From positions 310,001 to 374,000 of the forward strand of contig NC_035924.1 in assembly GCF_000348985.1 (NCBI RefSeq): a stretch of 64,000 nucleotides of DNA, written 5' to 3'. Positions 1-10,586 of this stretch are shown here, in pieces (the stretch's first letter is position 1; every line of letters begins with the position of its first letter). Under the pieces are notes generated by a model. That model saw nothing but the letters and a program-made list of their open reading frames with translations, did no database searches and was not told where the DNA came from. The stretch comes from Huiozyma naganishii CBS 8797 (Eukaryota; Ascomycota; Saccharomycetes; Saccharomycetales; Saccharomycetaceae). A program made the position numbers and the translations under genes.

Positions 1-308
1 CAGCAGTCTATATCAGAGGAGGATTCTTTTGCTTTGACTCGTTTTGTTTTGTTTCGTTTAGCTTTTAGGTACATTCACGGGAATCTCTCGTACTGCTCTG
101 CTAATTTTTGGAATTGTCAACATTGGAACAGGTGCACACACCGGAAAGTTCACTATACAATTACCCTAGCTTACACGCTGCTTCAAGTTGTGCTTTCTTT
201 TTGGGCATTTTATCTGAAGTTATCATCAATTGGATATTGTCAGATCCAATTATTTGCACCCAGCTTACTGCTATTTTGCTCGCTTGATTCACTCACCAAG
301 AGATCGAC
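1..308. other. 5' flank of IML2, no gene seen
   Basis: This stretch precedes the IML2 start. It is T-rich with TTTTG runs near 40-60. The open frames are short and have no recognisable product. I see no RNA gene. It is probably the IML2 promoter and leader. Confidence 0.5.
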
Positions 309-2681
309 ATGTTCAAAAGCTTCTTTGGGTCGAAGGAACCCACTCTCTCGAGGGAGGAAATGACAAAAGTCGTTTTGAAGCAGGCGCACGATTTCGAGAT
401 CGCGCTGAAGGCAATGGACTACGTCCTCGACGACAGGGCCGAGCAGGGGCTCTACCTCTTGGAACAACAGAGGAAGCAGCTCACACAGGACCCCAATGCC
501 GACGAAACGATTAATATCCTCGCTAGAGGTGTCATCGAGTTCTTAGAGGCCACACTGTCATTCGAGATCAAAGAGATGAAAATCGCATCAGAGACACTAG
601 GTAAAGCGGAACAGTTGTCCCTCAAGTCAAAGGCTCGCGTGGAGAAGGAGAAGATTAAGAGTAGCTCCGTATACCCGCCAGGTACTCTGTACGCAGTCAC
701 ATACACGGAGTCCTGCCTGCTGCATGCGCTGCTGATGCTCTTCAGCGAAAGCATGATGGAGGCAGCAAAGGCCGTGTTGAAGCTCAGAAAGGCGTACTAC
801 ACTCTACAGGAGATCTTTGAAACCATAAAGAAGGCTAGGGAACAGGGCAAAAAAACCGCCTCTACCACCAACACCACGACAACGGGGAACGATTCCTCAC
901 AAAGAAGTCACTCGTCCTCCTCAGCTTCGTTCATTTCAATGGACGGTAAAGAGTTTGTGTCCGCTGATATCCCGTACAAACTCTCTCAGCAGGAGCAAAA
1001 GGACAAAGAAATCCTGGAGTACGCGGAACTGGTCCACACTATGAAGACTGCAAGGCTTTCAGGGGGCCACATCGACAATTCCCCAGCGATCAACAGACTT
1101 AGAGACGAGCTTGGCCTCGAGGCGTTGAACAACCTCCCAAGGGAAAGTGTTACGGAACACACGTACTTGTCTCACGACATCGATGACAGTCAGGCAACGG
1201 TAGACGAGTTCATCGACTCCGGTGTCAGCCTGTGTTTTGGTATCTTGCAAGTAGTGCTCTCTTTGCTCCCACCGGCTATCGGCGCAGTGTTGTCCGTTAT
1301 CGGGTTCAAGGGGTCACGCGAGGAGGGGCTCAGATTGGTCTGGAGATCCACTAAGCAGAGAAACGTCCACGGCTGTATTGGCCTTTTGGCACTGATGTTC
1401 TACTACGACGGACCGTTCCAATTCACGGACGATGATTTCGACATCCCTGCAACAACATCGCCAACCCAACCATCGAGGCCAATGTCTCCCTCGTTGTCCC
1501 GGAAAAGCACGGAGGAAACGATCGGGTCCCGCTCAGCGGGTACGCGCTCAGTAACGTCCCAGTCCGACAGTAAAAAAATGACCAAGCTCTCCTCCGCGCA
1601 ATCCTCGGCACACCAGCAACAGGAGGGAAACAGTGTGGATACCATGGACGAACCAACACTGCTGCATCCAGGGAAGATCCTGGAAAAGGCTCTGCTCCAG
1701 GCGAGAGCTTTGTTTCCAAACAGCGCTCTATGGTTGCTGAATGAGGCTCGCATGCTGTCCGGTAAAGGTAGACTGCGGGAGGCAGTCCAATTGATGGACT
1801 CCATTGATGTGAACCACATCCACATGAGACAGGTCAAAGTGTTGATGATCTTCGACCGTGCTATTACGTTGGTCCACCTCCACGAGTACGATAGGGCAGC
1901 AGACGACTTGTTGGCATTGATAGACATCAGTGACTGGTCGCACGCTCTATACACGTATTTTGCAGGGTGTTGTTACCTGGAGAACTGGAGAAGGTGCACC
2001 ATGGGACTGATGGACGAGAAGAATTCAAAGGGTGCAGAGTGGTACAAGACTAACGCGACCAAATTGATATTCAGTGCGTCAGATCATTTGGGGAAGAAGA
2101 CCTTCAAAGCGAAGAACTTACCGCTCGACAGATTCATGTTGAGGAAAGTGGAGCAGTTCCGCAGCATGCAAAAGAGTTTGAAATTGGACGACCCATTGGA
2201 CGCGATTGCAACATCCCCTGTTCACGAACTGGCATACTTCTACAACGGGTACAACAGAATGACTCAAGACGGCCTACAGCTGACGATGAAGATGTTGACA
2301 GAATTCACCAACCCGGCTATCGAGGCGAAGAACCCGGACCAAGAGCTCATCAAGGACATCCTTGTCTCGTTGACTCTAAGAAGACTGGGCAAGATCCAGG
2401 AAGGCTGTGATATCCTTGACCAGAAGGTTCTTCCACAACTGTTCACCATGGAGTACGGGAAAGTGAAGTACGTCAAGAAGACGGAGGACCCATGGGCTTA
2501 CCCAACTGCATTCTATGAGCGCGCTTTGTTCTGCTGGAAACTGAACGGAATGAACGATTTACCAGAGAGTAGAGAGTGGCTTGTGAGAGCACAGAACTAT
2601 GCGGCCGATTACGAGTTAAGTACCCGTGTTGGGATGAAGATCAAAGCTGCCCTGGACAGAGTAGAACACTCTATGACTTAA
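309..2681 (+). CDS. IML2: Iml2/YKR018C family protein
   Basis: A 790-residue protein starting at ATG 309 ([11 protein letters not shown]). It belongs to the Iml2 / tetratricopeptide-39 family, which in S. cerevisiae is the ohnolog pair IML2 (YJL082W) and YKR018C. The family is linked to inclusion-body clearance, lipid droplets and the mitochondrial outer membrane or cytosol. The helical N-terminal third and the C-terminal TPR-like helices (about 460-790) are conserved. Two low-complexity Ser/Thr-rich insertions lie near residues 185-207 and 385-440. Its neighbours HEL1 and MIC60 are the S. cerevisiae neighbours of YKR018C, so the slot corresponds to that copy. Only one copy is visible, so which ohnolog name applies is a naming choice. 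Confidence 0.9.
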   Translation: MFKSFFGSKEPTLSREEMTKVVLKQAHDFEIALKAMDYVLDDRAEQGLYLLEQQRKQLTQDPNADETINILARGVIEFLEATLSFEIKEMKIASETLGKAEQLSLKSKARVEKEKIKSSSVYPPGTLYAVTYTESCLLHALLMLFSESMMEAAKAVLKLRKAYYTLQEIFETIKKAREQGKKTASTTNTTTTGNDSSQRSHSSSSASFISMDGKEFVSADIPYKLSQQEQKDKEILEYAELVHTMKTARLSGGHIDNSPAINRLRDELGLEALNNLPRESVTEHTYLSHDIDDSQATVDEFIDSGVSLCFGILQVVLSLLPPAIGAVLSVIGFKGSREEGLRLVWRSTKQRNVHGCIGLLALMFYYDGPFQFTDDDFDIPATTSPTQPSRPMSPSLSRKSTEETIGSRSAGTRSVTSQSDSKKMTKLSSAQSSAHQQQEGNSVDTMDEPTLLHPGKILEKALLQARALFPNSALWLLNEARMLSGKGRLREAVQLMDSIDVNHIHMRQVKVLMIFDRAITLVHLHEYDRAADDLLALIDISDWSHALYTYFAGCCYLENWRRCTMGLMDEKNSKGAEWYKTNATKLIFSASDHLGKKTFKAKNLPLDRFMLRKVEQFRSMQKSLKLDDPLDAIATSPVHELAYFYNGYNRMTQDGLQLTMKMLTEFTNPAIEAKNPDQELIKDILVSLTLRRLGKIQEGCDILDQKVLPQLFTMEYGKVKYVKKTEDPWAYPTAFYERALFCWKLNGMNDLPESREWLVRAQNYAADYELSTRVGMKIKAALDRVEHSMT

Positions 2682-2993
2682 ACGTTTCTCTGGAGAGCCT
2701 TTTTTATTGAGATTTTTTATGCCATTATGCACATACAACAAGTACGTATATATATCGAAGTATAGATACATGCAACTTATCACTTGACGATCAGACTGCA
2801 TACATACAGTTTAGCGGTACCATTTGCGGACTCCTACGCTGCTTCTTGAACTTGTTTCTGGTATACTACTTTCTCGTGCACGTGCACTGCTTCCCTCAAT
2901 ATTCGCTAGAAATGAACTGTTAATGCCAAAAGTTCCAAAGGAGAGTGTAGCCCTTGCATAGCGGAATATTCAGCACACACGCCGTAGCAAGCA
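2682..2993. promoter_or_regulatory. IML2-HEL1 intergenic with CACGTG palindrome
   Basis: A 312-bp spacer between tandem genes. The AT-rich left part is probably the IML2 3' end. At 2876-2887 is a perfect 12-bp palindrome, GTGCACGTGCAC, centred on an E-box (CACGTG). It lies about 107 bp before the HEL1 ATG and would suit a bHLH factor such as Cbf1 or Pho4. Occupancy is inference. Confidence 0.45.
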
Positions 2994-4673
2994 ATGCACA
3001 CCGCCGCTGTAGATGCTGAACACGAATATGTGTATGAGGATGACTTTGATGGGAATAGTTTCGATGATACATCTGCTGAGAAATACACGGACATGGCAGC
3101 CGGGAAGAAACGCAACAGCATAATGAGTCAAGAGTCTGAGTTCGAGATCGATGACCAACTATACAGCGATGATGATGGTACTGACGCATATAATGACTAT
3201 ACCCTTGTAGAGCCTCTCAGTACAGTTTCTGCAAGAGAGCTGAATCAAGGAACAGTCCCCAACCTAAAATATGAATGCCTTACCGCACAAAGCATCTTTG
3301 AGAAGATGGTTGAACGAGTGAACCACTTAAAGCTTATATTTAACATTTGCACAGAAGACCTGCTAAGTTTGATGCAACATTTCGATTGGAACGAGGAGCG
3401 GCTATTGGAAAGCTGGACTGATAAGATGGACGATCTGCTGGTAGAAATAGGGCTTAAAAATGCATCAGAAACAGTATCTGGGACACAAATAGACGCTTCA
3501 AACGGTACAGAAACTGCTCGAACTTTGAACTTTCGAAACAACTTCTCATGCATGATCTGCTGTGAGGAGAAAACAACAAATACCTTTTCCCTTGAATGTG
3601 GACATGAATATTGTATCGATTGCTACAGACACTATGTTAACGATAAGCTGAACAGTGGGAACATTATATCATGTATAGGATGCTCGTTGGCACTGAAGAA
3701 TGACGATATTGATAAAATAACGGGCTCTCCATCCTCCAAAAAACTAATGATGTCATCGATTAAGAGCTTTGTTCAGAAACACAATAAAAATTACAGATGG
3801 TGCCCGTTCACAGATTGCAACTATATTATACATCTAAAAGACACTTCCTCACTAGATGAATATGCAAGATTGCATTATTCGCCGTTTGTAAAATGCAGCG
3901 ACTCCCACAGATTTTGTTTCAGCTGTGCTTTTGAAATACATGCCCCTGCCGATTGTAATGTGACAGCCTTATGGGTAAATAAGTCTCGGAAGGAATCCGC
4001 CAATTTGAATTGGGTATTATCAAATACGAAGGAATGTCCAAAGTGTTCTGTGAATATCGAAAAGGATGGTGGGTGCAACCATATGGTATGTTCGGGTTGC
4101 AAGTATGAATTTTGCTGGATTTGCGAACGAGATTGGACTCCTCATGGTAAAAGTTTCTATCAGTGCACTTTATACAAGAGTGACGATGACAAGAAAAATG
4201 CAAAGACATCACTGGAAGTGGCAGCAAAAACACTGAAAAAGTACACCTTCTACTACAAAATGTTCAATGCACAAGAAGAGTCAGCGAAGTTGGATTGGAC
4301 TTTAGGGCAGGCAGTTGGGGCAAAAGTGCGCTTACTGCAAGAAAAAATGGGAGTTTCTTGGATAGAGGGACAATTTTTGGCAGAAAGCGTTCGAACGCTA
4401 TATGAGGGGAGAACAGCTTTGAAGTGGTCCTTCGCAGTTGCGTATTATTCAGATGCATCGCATAATCTCACAAAGATTTTTGTGGATAACCAGAGCTTGT
4501 TATCTGCAGCGGTTGAGGATTTGTCCGAACTATTAGAGATAAAGGAACCCGCAAAAATCATGGACAGGAAAACAGATTTCTATAATAAGGCGGGATATGT
4601 TGAAAACAGAACATCTGCATTGATTGAATGTGGACGGGACCTATTATGCAAGGGTATATGTAAACCTGTCTAA
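2994..4673 (+). CDS. HEL1: RBR-type E3 ubiquitin ligase Hel1
   Basis: A 559-residue Ariadne-like RING-between-RING ubiquitin ligase, ortholog of S. cerevisiae HEL1 (YKR017C), implicated in turnover of excess histones. An acidic N-terminus (1-75) and a UBA-like helical region (about 95-155) precede RING1 (Cys186 to Cys230), the IBR (about 250-321) and RING2 (about 348-380). In RING2 the motif KDGGCNHMVC places the expected catalytic cysteine at about 361. The C-terminal Ariadne helices follow. ATG 2994 gives an N-terminus close to the usual family length. The gene sits in the conserved IML2-HEL1-MIC60 block and converges on MIC60. Confidence 0.93.
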   Translation: MHTAAVDAEHEYVYEDDFDGNSFDDTSAEKYTDMAAGKKRNSIMSQESEFEIDDQLYSDDDGTDAYNDYTLVEPLSTVSARELNQGTVPNLKYECLTAQSIFEKMVERVNHLKLIFNICTEDLLSLMQHFDWNEERLLESWTDKMDDLLVEIGLKNASETVSGTQIDASNGTETARTLNFRNNFSCMICCEEKTTNTFSLECGHEYCIDCYRHYVNDKLNSGNIISCIGCSLALKNDDIDKITGSPSSKKLMMSSIKSFVQKHNKNYRWCPFTDCNYIIHLKDTSSLDEYARLHYSPFVKCSDSHRFCFSCAFEIHAPADCNVTALWVNKSRKESANLNWVLSNTKECPKCSVNIEKDGGCNHMVCSGCKYEFCWICERDWTPHGKSFYQCTLYKSDDDKKNAKTSLEVAAKTLKKYTFYYKMFNAQEESAKLDWTLGQAVGAKVRLLQEKMGVSWIEGQFLAESVRTLYEGRTALKWSFAVAYYSDASHNLTKIFVDNQSLLSAAVEDLSELLEIKEPAKIMDRKTDFYNKAGYVENRTSALIECGRDLLCKGICKPV

Positions 4674-4898
4674 TTGAATGGGCTGTAACTCCTTTATGTT
4701 TCTAAACATATATGGAAACATCGTTCTCCTTTCGAATTCATTATATTTACATCGTCTATTCTCCTCTTATTCATTGCTGATTTCTAAAAGAACTCCGCTT
4801 CAGAGAGGACGGTAAGTATTTAAAAGGGATGCATTTGACTCTTTGTATAACAAGAATATTTATCGACTGGTGCTAGTGAATGTCAATGAGTAAATAAA

Positions 4899-6524
4899 TT
4901 ATGCTATTGTCTTCAATTCTGCCTCCAAAACGTCTAACAGGGACTCTGCCTCAAGCTTTCTTCTTGCCGCCTTTATCCACTCGTCACACAGCACACGCGG
5001 CCATCCTTGTAACTGTACTACGTCCTCGACTGCACTCTTTAGGTCCGACATCCCAATCTCGCTCTGAATCTTGGAGAATACTGCGTCCATATCGTTTTCT
5101 TCAGCGGAAACACCCTTTTTCGTAAATAAGAGGAAGGACATAACCTTAGCGGTTAAGTGACCCAAAATACCGGCATTTGGTGGAAGCAATGAGGCTGTTT
5201 TAAAGTCTTTCTCTAGCAAGCTCCACCTATTATACAATTGCTCGTTAGATAGGACTTTCTCATCGGTAGTAATCGCAAGCAATTCAGAGATAGCGACGTC
5301 GAGCAACTGGGGACTCTTCTTCTTTGAGTTGCAACGGCAGTTCTTATGATCACCACTATTCCCAGCACTACTACAGCATTTGCATTTTTTGGAGGTCGAC
5401 GAAAGGATAGAAGCGATCATGTCCAAATGTTGAGCTTGACTACCGATGTCGATGCTATAGGAGTCCAATGAGGCCAGCTTCCCCTTCATCTTGCTCACTA
5501 AAGAAAACAGTTCTGTGATAGCGGTATCTCTCATCAGTCTTTGGTTTAAAGAATCAAGGATGGTAGCAAACTGATTTACCCTGTAGTCCAATTCCAGCAA
5601 GTTTTCCAGCTTACCGTTTCTCTCTCTTTCTAGTTTGGAAGTGATGATTTTATTGAATTCTTCTACCTGAGTGATGGACAAAAATGCGATCTCATTTGCA
5701 TGTTTAGACTTTAGCTTGTCCTCGTTGGCCTTCAATCCTGTGGCTAGTGTTTCGGCAGCTCGTTCTTCCAATGCCTCTTTAAATTGGTTGAATTTTTCGT
5801 CGTATTTTGCTCTGATCTCTGAAGTTTTCGCTTCGACTTCTCCAGCAAACTTGTTGTCCAGCTCTTTCAGACGATCTTCTGTCCCGGATATTACGCGAGA
5901 GTCAATATTTTTGTCAAGCTCGCTGTCTAACTCGGTCAAATGAGAGAACAGCCCTTCAATAACCTGAGATAGCTCGTTCTTCTCCTTAGTTTTCAAGGGG
6001 ATATCATGAACGTTCAGCATAGCAATCACAGCGTTCATGTTCTTCGCAACCTCCTTCAATCTGGGATCATCAATATTTTCTACGCCGTCAAACATAGAGA
6101 GATCCAAAGATCTTTTAGCGGGCTTCTCGGGAACGGGCCTTTGCGTTTTTTCCGGGGACTCTGGCCGGTATACGGGGATCCCCACCGTGCGTCCTGTGAT
6201 AAAGCTACTATATTTATCCTTCAATCTCTCCCAGACCCTGCTCGGATCCAGATTCAAATCACCTCTGTTCTCATACAGCTTAATTGCAGATTCTCCATAG
6301 GGAACTCTATTCACGAAAAAATTGCCAAACTGCCCATTCCGTTCTGACAAAAGAACACCACCTCCATAAACCGAGAGTATAGAAACACCCAGTAGCAAAC
6401 ATGTGTTTCTAAACTTATGGCTCTTCTCGGACTCATTTGTGACTACTCCAGTGTTAATAGTGGAGTAACGAACCCTTTTCGAAACTGTTGCAATTGAGTT
6501 TCTTGGAATTGAAGTCTTCATCAT
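4899..6524 (-). CDS. MIC60: MICOS subunit Mic60 (mitofilin)
   Basis: A 541-residue mitochondrial inner-membrane protein and core of the MICOS complex at crista junctions, ortholog of MIC60/FCJ1 (YKR016W). It has a basic presequence (1-40), one membrane segment (about 42-60), a Pro-rich linker (115-140), a long coiled coil (about 175-350) and the C-terminal mitofilin domain (about 410-541) that is the family signature. Between coiled coil and mitofilin domain is a cysteine cluster (Cys381, 383, 384, 396, 398 plus His393) flanked by lysines. I do not know this from S. cerevisiae Mic60, and it could bind metal. Two adjacent ATGs begin the frame; the first is used here. Confidence 0.93.
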   Translation of the reverse strand: MMKTSIPRNSIATVSKRVRYSTINTGVVTNESEKSHKFRNTCLLLGVSILSVYGGGVLLSERNGQFGNFFVNRVPYGESAIKLYENRGDLNLDPSRVWERLKDKYSSFITGRTVGIPVYRPESPEKTQRPVPEKPAKRSLDLSMFDGVENIDDPRLKEVAKNMNAVIAMLNVHDIPLKTKEKNELSQVIEGLFSHLTELDSELDKNIDSRVISGTEDRLKELDNKFAGEVEAKTSEIRAKYDEKFNQFKEALEERAAETLATGLKANEDKLKSKHANEIAFLSITQVEEFNKIITSKLERERNGKLENLLELDYRVNQFATILDSLNQRLMRDTAITELFSLVSKMKGKLASLDSYSIDIGSQAQHLDMIASILSSTSKKCKCCSSAGNSGDHKNCRCNSKKKSPQLLDVAISELLAITTDEKVLSNEQLYNRWSLLEKDFKTASLLPPNAGILGHLTAKVMSFLLFTKKGVSAEENDMDAVFSKIQSEIGMSDLKSAVEDVVQLQGWPRVLCDEWIKAARRKLEAESLLDVLEAELKTIA

Positions 6525-7297
6525 ATTTTTGCAACTATTCGCAAAAGGAGTACTTGCTCAAACCAAATAACAGCAATAAATACCGTGTAAATTCCCTTAC
6601 TTCCCCAAACTCCAACTTCAAAGCCTTTCGTAGTGCTTGTTCAGTTGTCAAACGTCTAATTCTAGTTCCTTTAAATTTTTGAATATCTTATTATTCCCAT
6701 TCTTTGATATGATTGGACAAAAAGCATACCTCGTCTGGATCTCCTCCTGCATGCGGTAAACCAATAGTCCACCCAGGTTTGAATAACAAGCACACTCACT
6801 CAGATGTTCACTGGCAACTTACGTGGCTCAAGGACCCCATCTTAGGACGTGTAGGAACCACCTCTCTCAAACACACCCTTCTTCGGGAATCTGAATACCG
6901 CATTGAGACAAGTAAGCCTAAAGGAGTAACTGTTACCATATTTGGGGAAACAAACCAAAACAGTAAATTGTTACTACTTTGGGAGACACATTTTGAAACA
7001 AGAAATTAATTACCATATTGGGACACAATGCTTAAAACAGGTAATTTTTACTATTTTGGGAAGTAGACATGGGCTGTGCAGCATTTCAGCGAAATTTAAA
7101 AAAAGGATTCAGAGCGAAGTGGCCTCCCTCTCTGTACGAGTTGAGAGCAACAGTGGACAGCCCTCGTTCGTATTTATACACAGGAACACACATTTCTGGG
7201 AAGGACTTACGTTACTTGGTTTGGAAGATAACTACTGTTTTTTTTTAGCCTGTGCATCCAATCATCATAATAATACATATACCATATACTCAACAGG
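6525..7297. promoter_or_regulatory. MIC60-YPT52 divergent intergenic region
   Basis: A 773-bp gap between divergently transcribed genes, holding the promoters of both. A degenerate 38-39 bp tandem array lies at 6933-7085 (separate entry). An open frame at 6713-7009 overlaps the repeat and resembles nothing. The S. cerevisiae neighbour YKR015C is not present here. Confidence 0.5.
6933..7085. repeat. degenerate 38-bp tandem repeat, about 4 copies
   Basis: The motif TTAC(C/T)A(T/C)(A/T)TTTGGG recurs at about 6933, 6971, 7010 and 7048, a steady period of 38-39 bp. Each core is followed by an A-rich segment with AAAC or AAAACA. The copies differ at several positions, so the array is old or loosely constrained. 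It lies 240-360 bp upstream of the YPT52 start. Confidence 0.65.
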
Positions 7298-7942
7298 ATG
7301 TTACAATTCAAACTGGTACTACTGGGTGACTCGTCCGTTGGTAAGTCCTCTATAGTGCACCGTTTTGTGAAGGATACATTTGACGAGCTGCGGGAGTCGA
7401 CGATTGGTGCGGCGTTTCTGTCGCAGACTATAAAAGTGGAGAGTGAGGACCAACAGGAGGTGGTTATCAAGTTTGAAATTTGGGACACGGCAGGGCAAGA
7501 GAGGTACAAATCTTTGGCCCCCATGTACTATAGAAACGCAAATGCTGCTCTGGTTGTCTACGACGTTACACAGGAGGATTCGCTGAATAAGGCTAAGGCG
7601 TGGGTGGAGGAGTTGAAGAATAAAGTGGGCGATGAGGATCTGGTCATTTTTCTCGTCGGTAACAAAGTTGATCTCTGCGAGGGGAGCGACAACGAGGATA
7701 AGAGGGCCGTCGCTGCGACTCTGGCCAAGCAGTACGCGGAGGATCAAGGGTTGATGTTCGATGAGGTCAGTGCTAAGACGGGACACGGCGTGAAAGAGGT
7801 GTTCCAAGCAATTGGACAGAGATTGTACGATACTAAGAAAGAGGAACTGGCGACGAGGCAGAGGGGGAATGGTAACGACGGCCAAGTCGACATCAATGTC
7901 CCAAGACCATCGACAAACGACACCACGGGCTGTTGTAGCTGA
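7298..7942 (+). CDS. YPT52: Rab5-family GTPase Ypt52
   Basis: A 214-residue Rab GTPase of the Rab5/Vps21 group, which acts in early endosomal and vacuolar sorting. Visible motifs are the P-loop GDSSVGKS (10-17), the switch region around STIGAAF (34-40), DTAGQE (63-68), NKVD (122-125) and SAK (158-160). The tail ends in Cys-Cys-Ser, suiting geranylgeranylation. Synteny with MIC60 and PRY2 points to YPT52 (YKR014C) rather than VPS21 or YPT53. ATG 7298 puts the first beta strand at once, as in Ypt52. The gene converges on the PRY2-like gene. Confidence 0.92.
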   Translation: MLQFKLVLLGDSSVGKSSIVHRFVKDTFDELRESTIGAAFLSQTIKVESEDQQEVVIKFEIWDTAGQERYKSLAPMYYRNANAALVVYDVTQEDSLNKAKAWVEELKNKVGDEDLVIFLVGNKVDLCEGSDNEDKRAVAATLAKQYAEDQGLMFDEVSAKTGHGVKEVFQAIGQRLYDTKKEELATRQRGNGNDGQVDINVPRPSTNDTTGCCS

Positions 7943-8242
7943 ATCTCTATAAAGAAACAACCCTAAAACGTCACATATATAAGCAAAGTTATAGCGCAAT
8001 AATATTAAACACCAAAAAAATACGTGTTCATCCGCGTTCTATGCTGTGTGAATCAGTTTAGATTTTACACCTAAGCGATAATGTTGAAGGGCACTAGACA
8101 GAGCAATGAATGAGAAAAAAAAGAAGAAACCGTTTACATTATAATATACATACGTACGAAGAAGAAAGTTGGAGGAGGGGGAAGCAGAGGAGATGATGAA
8201 TTTACCTGTGCTTCATCACCTCGGAGGTTATGAACTCACCGT

Positions 8243-9043
8243 TTAAGCCAATGGCTGGACATTGTCAGCGTATTGACCACCGAAGTTCCCAGCAGACTGG
8301 TAAGAACAGATGACGTAGTCACCCCAGTAACTCCCACAGCTCTTAGAGGCACAACCAACTTGGGTAGTGCTCTTCCAGACAACTTGGGTGAAATGACCAG
8401 TGTTCTCGCTGAAACCTGGGTTACCGTAGTTGTATTGAGAGATCTCATCGTACCACGCATCCACTGCACCAGCAATACCGTAACCTTGGGAAAGGTTTTC
8501 ACCGTATGGCCCACCAGAGTGGACCAAGTTACCTGAACAGTCGTAACTGTTAGCGTAGTTTTGCGCGTAGCTGGCCAATTCATCGGACCAGGTTAGAGAG
8601 GGGGTATTCTGATGCAGGGCTCTCTTGGCGTTATGTTCGTTCAACAGCTCGTTAGCGAAATCAGATAGTCCGCTGTTCGAAGATTGGGTGGTCGTGGCGG
8701 CCTGTTGAGCAACGGTAGTAGTGGCAGGAGCGATGGTAGTGGCATCTTCCGTCGTTGGAGTGGCAGCATCAGTAGCAGCGACGGTGGTTGGGGACTCAAA
8801 GTCCGCATCGTTCAAAGCCTGTTTCACGGCTGGGGTAGCGGTAGGTGCAGGAGTAGCAGCAGTGTTGTCGTCTGCAACGACCGTTGCAAAAGTGGTCATA
8901 GTCTGCCCGTCAGTGACGTAGACTACACCTTTGACCATGACGGTGGCTTGGTTGTGTACATGTTCCGTAACAGTAACAGCAGCTGGGGCAGCGAGCGCAC
9001 CGGCGGTGACAGCGGACAAAAGAGCGACAGTGGAAAACTTCAT
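8243..9043 (-). CDS. PRY2: secreted CAP/PR-1 sterol-binding protein, Pry2-like
   Basis: A 266-residue secreted protein of the CAP (CRISP, antigen 5, PR-1) family. In S. cerevisiae Pry1 and Pry2 bind and export sterols and acetylated sterols. It shows a signal peptide (1-19, ending at Ala-Ala-Pro), a Thr/Ala-rich probably O-mannosylated linker (about 55-125), then the CAP domain (about 128-262). The CAP signatures GHFTQVVWK and VICSYQSAGNFGG are intact, with paired cysteines. The position next to YPT52 corresponds to PRY2 (YKR013W), but sequence alone cannot separate PRY1 from PRY2. Confidence 0.88.
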   Translation of the reverse strand: MKFSTVALLSAVTAGALAAPAAVTVTEHVHNQATVMVKGVVYVTDGQTMTTFATVVADDNTAATPAPTATPAVKQALNDADFESPTTVAATDAATPTTEDATTIAPATTTVAQQAATTTQSSNSGLSDFANELLNEHNAKRALHQNTPSLTWSDELASYAQNYANSYDCSGNLVHSGGPYGENLSQGYGIAGAVDAWYDEISQYNYGNPGFSENTGHFTQVVWKSTTQVGCASKSCGSYWGDYVICSYQSAGNFGGQYADNVQPLA

Positions 9044-9300
9044 ATTTTTGGGATTAAAAGGAATGGTATATGCTGTGTTTCTTGTTTGCTCTACTTTTAA
9101 TTCAAAACAAGAAACATATAAAGTGTACTAAGAGGAAACACGGTGCAAGAAAATACTGCTCTGTGTGGACCAGAACGACTGTTATATATGTTTCATTTGC
9201 ACTTGTTTACAGACCGCACCTCAGACACGTTTCGAGCTCAGCTCCAGAGAGAAAGGTTTCATCTTGAGTATTTCCCGATTCGGCCTCGAAGTGGAAACGA

Positions 9301-9514
9301 CACGAAAAAAAGGAGCGAATGCGGATCTTCGAACAAAAGAAAGTCACGAAAAAATATAATATAATATAACTGCTGCTGTTACCAGAGACGCGACGCTCCG
9401 CAGCAGTAGGAGTTCGCTCGAGAGTTCTGGCCAGCTCGTAGCAGCTACGGCCACGGGTCCCCTCTGCGAGAAGGGTGGACCCGCTAATACTGATTTTAGT
9501 GTGCGATTTTCGCG
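9301..9514. promoter_or_regulatory. candidate SBF/MBF sites upstream of PRY2
   Basis: CACGAAA occurs at 9301 and 9345, and the complement of CGCGAAA at 9508-9514, about 260-470 bp upstream of the PRY2-like ATG. CRCGAAA is the Swi4/Swi6 (SCB) core. Three copies within 215 bp suggest G1/S control. The evidence is motif-based only. Confidence 0.35.
9371..9483. other. cluster of three potential stem-loops
   Basis: CTGCTGC at 9371 pairs with GCAGCAG at about 9400. CGTAG and CTACG flank a 3-nt loop at about 9437-9449, inside GGCC boundaries. CGGGTCC at about 9454 pairs with GGACCCG at about 9477-9483. These compact GC-rich arms stand out in an AT-rich spacer. They suggest a structured transcript or an attenuator-like leader, but I cannot assign an RNA family. 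Confidence 0.35.
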
Positions 9515-9853
9515 CAGATGGCGTCATATACATTGTACCGGAATTGCGCCTCTAAATAAAAATGAAATGAAACTATTGCACTTAATTTACCGTAAAGAGT
9601 AACAGGCCAAGATCGATTCGAAGAGAAAAGCAATTTCTTTTCCTGTAGTTTCAATATGGATCTCGGCGATGCGATCTAGTTCACGATGGTCTCGCCAGGT
9701 CGCAAAGTCTACTCTACTGGCTTTCCAGTTGGGTATTGGTGTTGCCAAGTGTTGCCAACGTCAAACTGCATCTAATTACCGATTATCAAATAGGATATTA
9801 ATTGGAACATCTTTCTTTTTGCCCGGAACGCTTCTATTGAGCAGTACTGGGTG

Positions 9854-9875
9854 GTCACCAACATACATTGGTGAC
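9854..9875. repeat. perfect 8-bp inverted repeat, 6-nt loop
   Basis: GTCACCAA and TTGGTGAC are separated by six bases. It could be a small hairpin or a palindromic protein site. No T-run follows that would make it a simple terminator. Confidence 0.4.
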
Positions 9876-10586
9876 TGTAACTTTCCCCCATGTGTGTATG
9901 TAATCATCGAACTGTGTAATGCGGAGGTGTACCATGAAAATGATCTATTAAGTGCATGAATTAGTCACTGGCTTGACTTTCTTTCTTTTGATAGTGTATA
10001 ATCCTACCCTATATTTCCGAAGCGTGCTTCAACGAGAGAAATCAGTGAAGAAGGTTTACAGACAGAGACTTTCTTTTTCTCCTTTTTCTTACACAGTGAT
10101 AAAAGTAATTCTCTATGGTGATGTGCTCAAAAACGGCACAATGTACTGATTCAGCCGTTGTTTCCAGGTTCTTGAGCTTTGAAAATGAAACTTGAATATA
10201 GTGAAGGGCCAGGCGGAGGAGTGACCATCTTGGCAAGAAGCCAACGTGGTTTTAAGATTTCTAATGCTTGTTGAAACAGTTTATGAAAGATGACAAGGAG
10301 CGTTCTATCGTATTAGTCAACCAGTGTTTTCCCAACGATACGAAAAAGCAGAACACTGTTAGACACATACATCTTGCTACCACTTTTATTGATCTTGTAA
10401 GATGTTTAAGGGGGAGGGGGGAAGTGCACGCAAATTACAGAATCGCCTTCCAACACAGCGTGTCTCAATATTAACTTACAGACAGAACAAGGTTACCATG
10501 GAAGCATAGTAAACTGAGCAGGGGTAACTTTCACGCTATCTACATACCCGCTCTTGCGTCTATCCAACTTCTCCTGTTGCCGCTTC

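Noticed and set aside
7319..7999. 226-codon antisense ORF over YPT52
   Set aside because: It is a shadow of a clear Rab gene, with no recognisable domain.
9669..9959. 96-codon ORF in the gene-free region
   Set aside because: No family resemblance and nothing to support it beyond being open; listed only as part of the spacer.
9990..10030. Centromere CDEIII-like TTTCCGAA
   Set aside because: No TGTTTATG half, no 80-bp AT-rich CDEII and no CDEI nearby; genes around are not pericentromeric in relatives.
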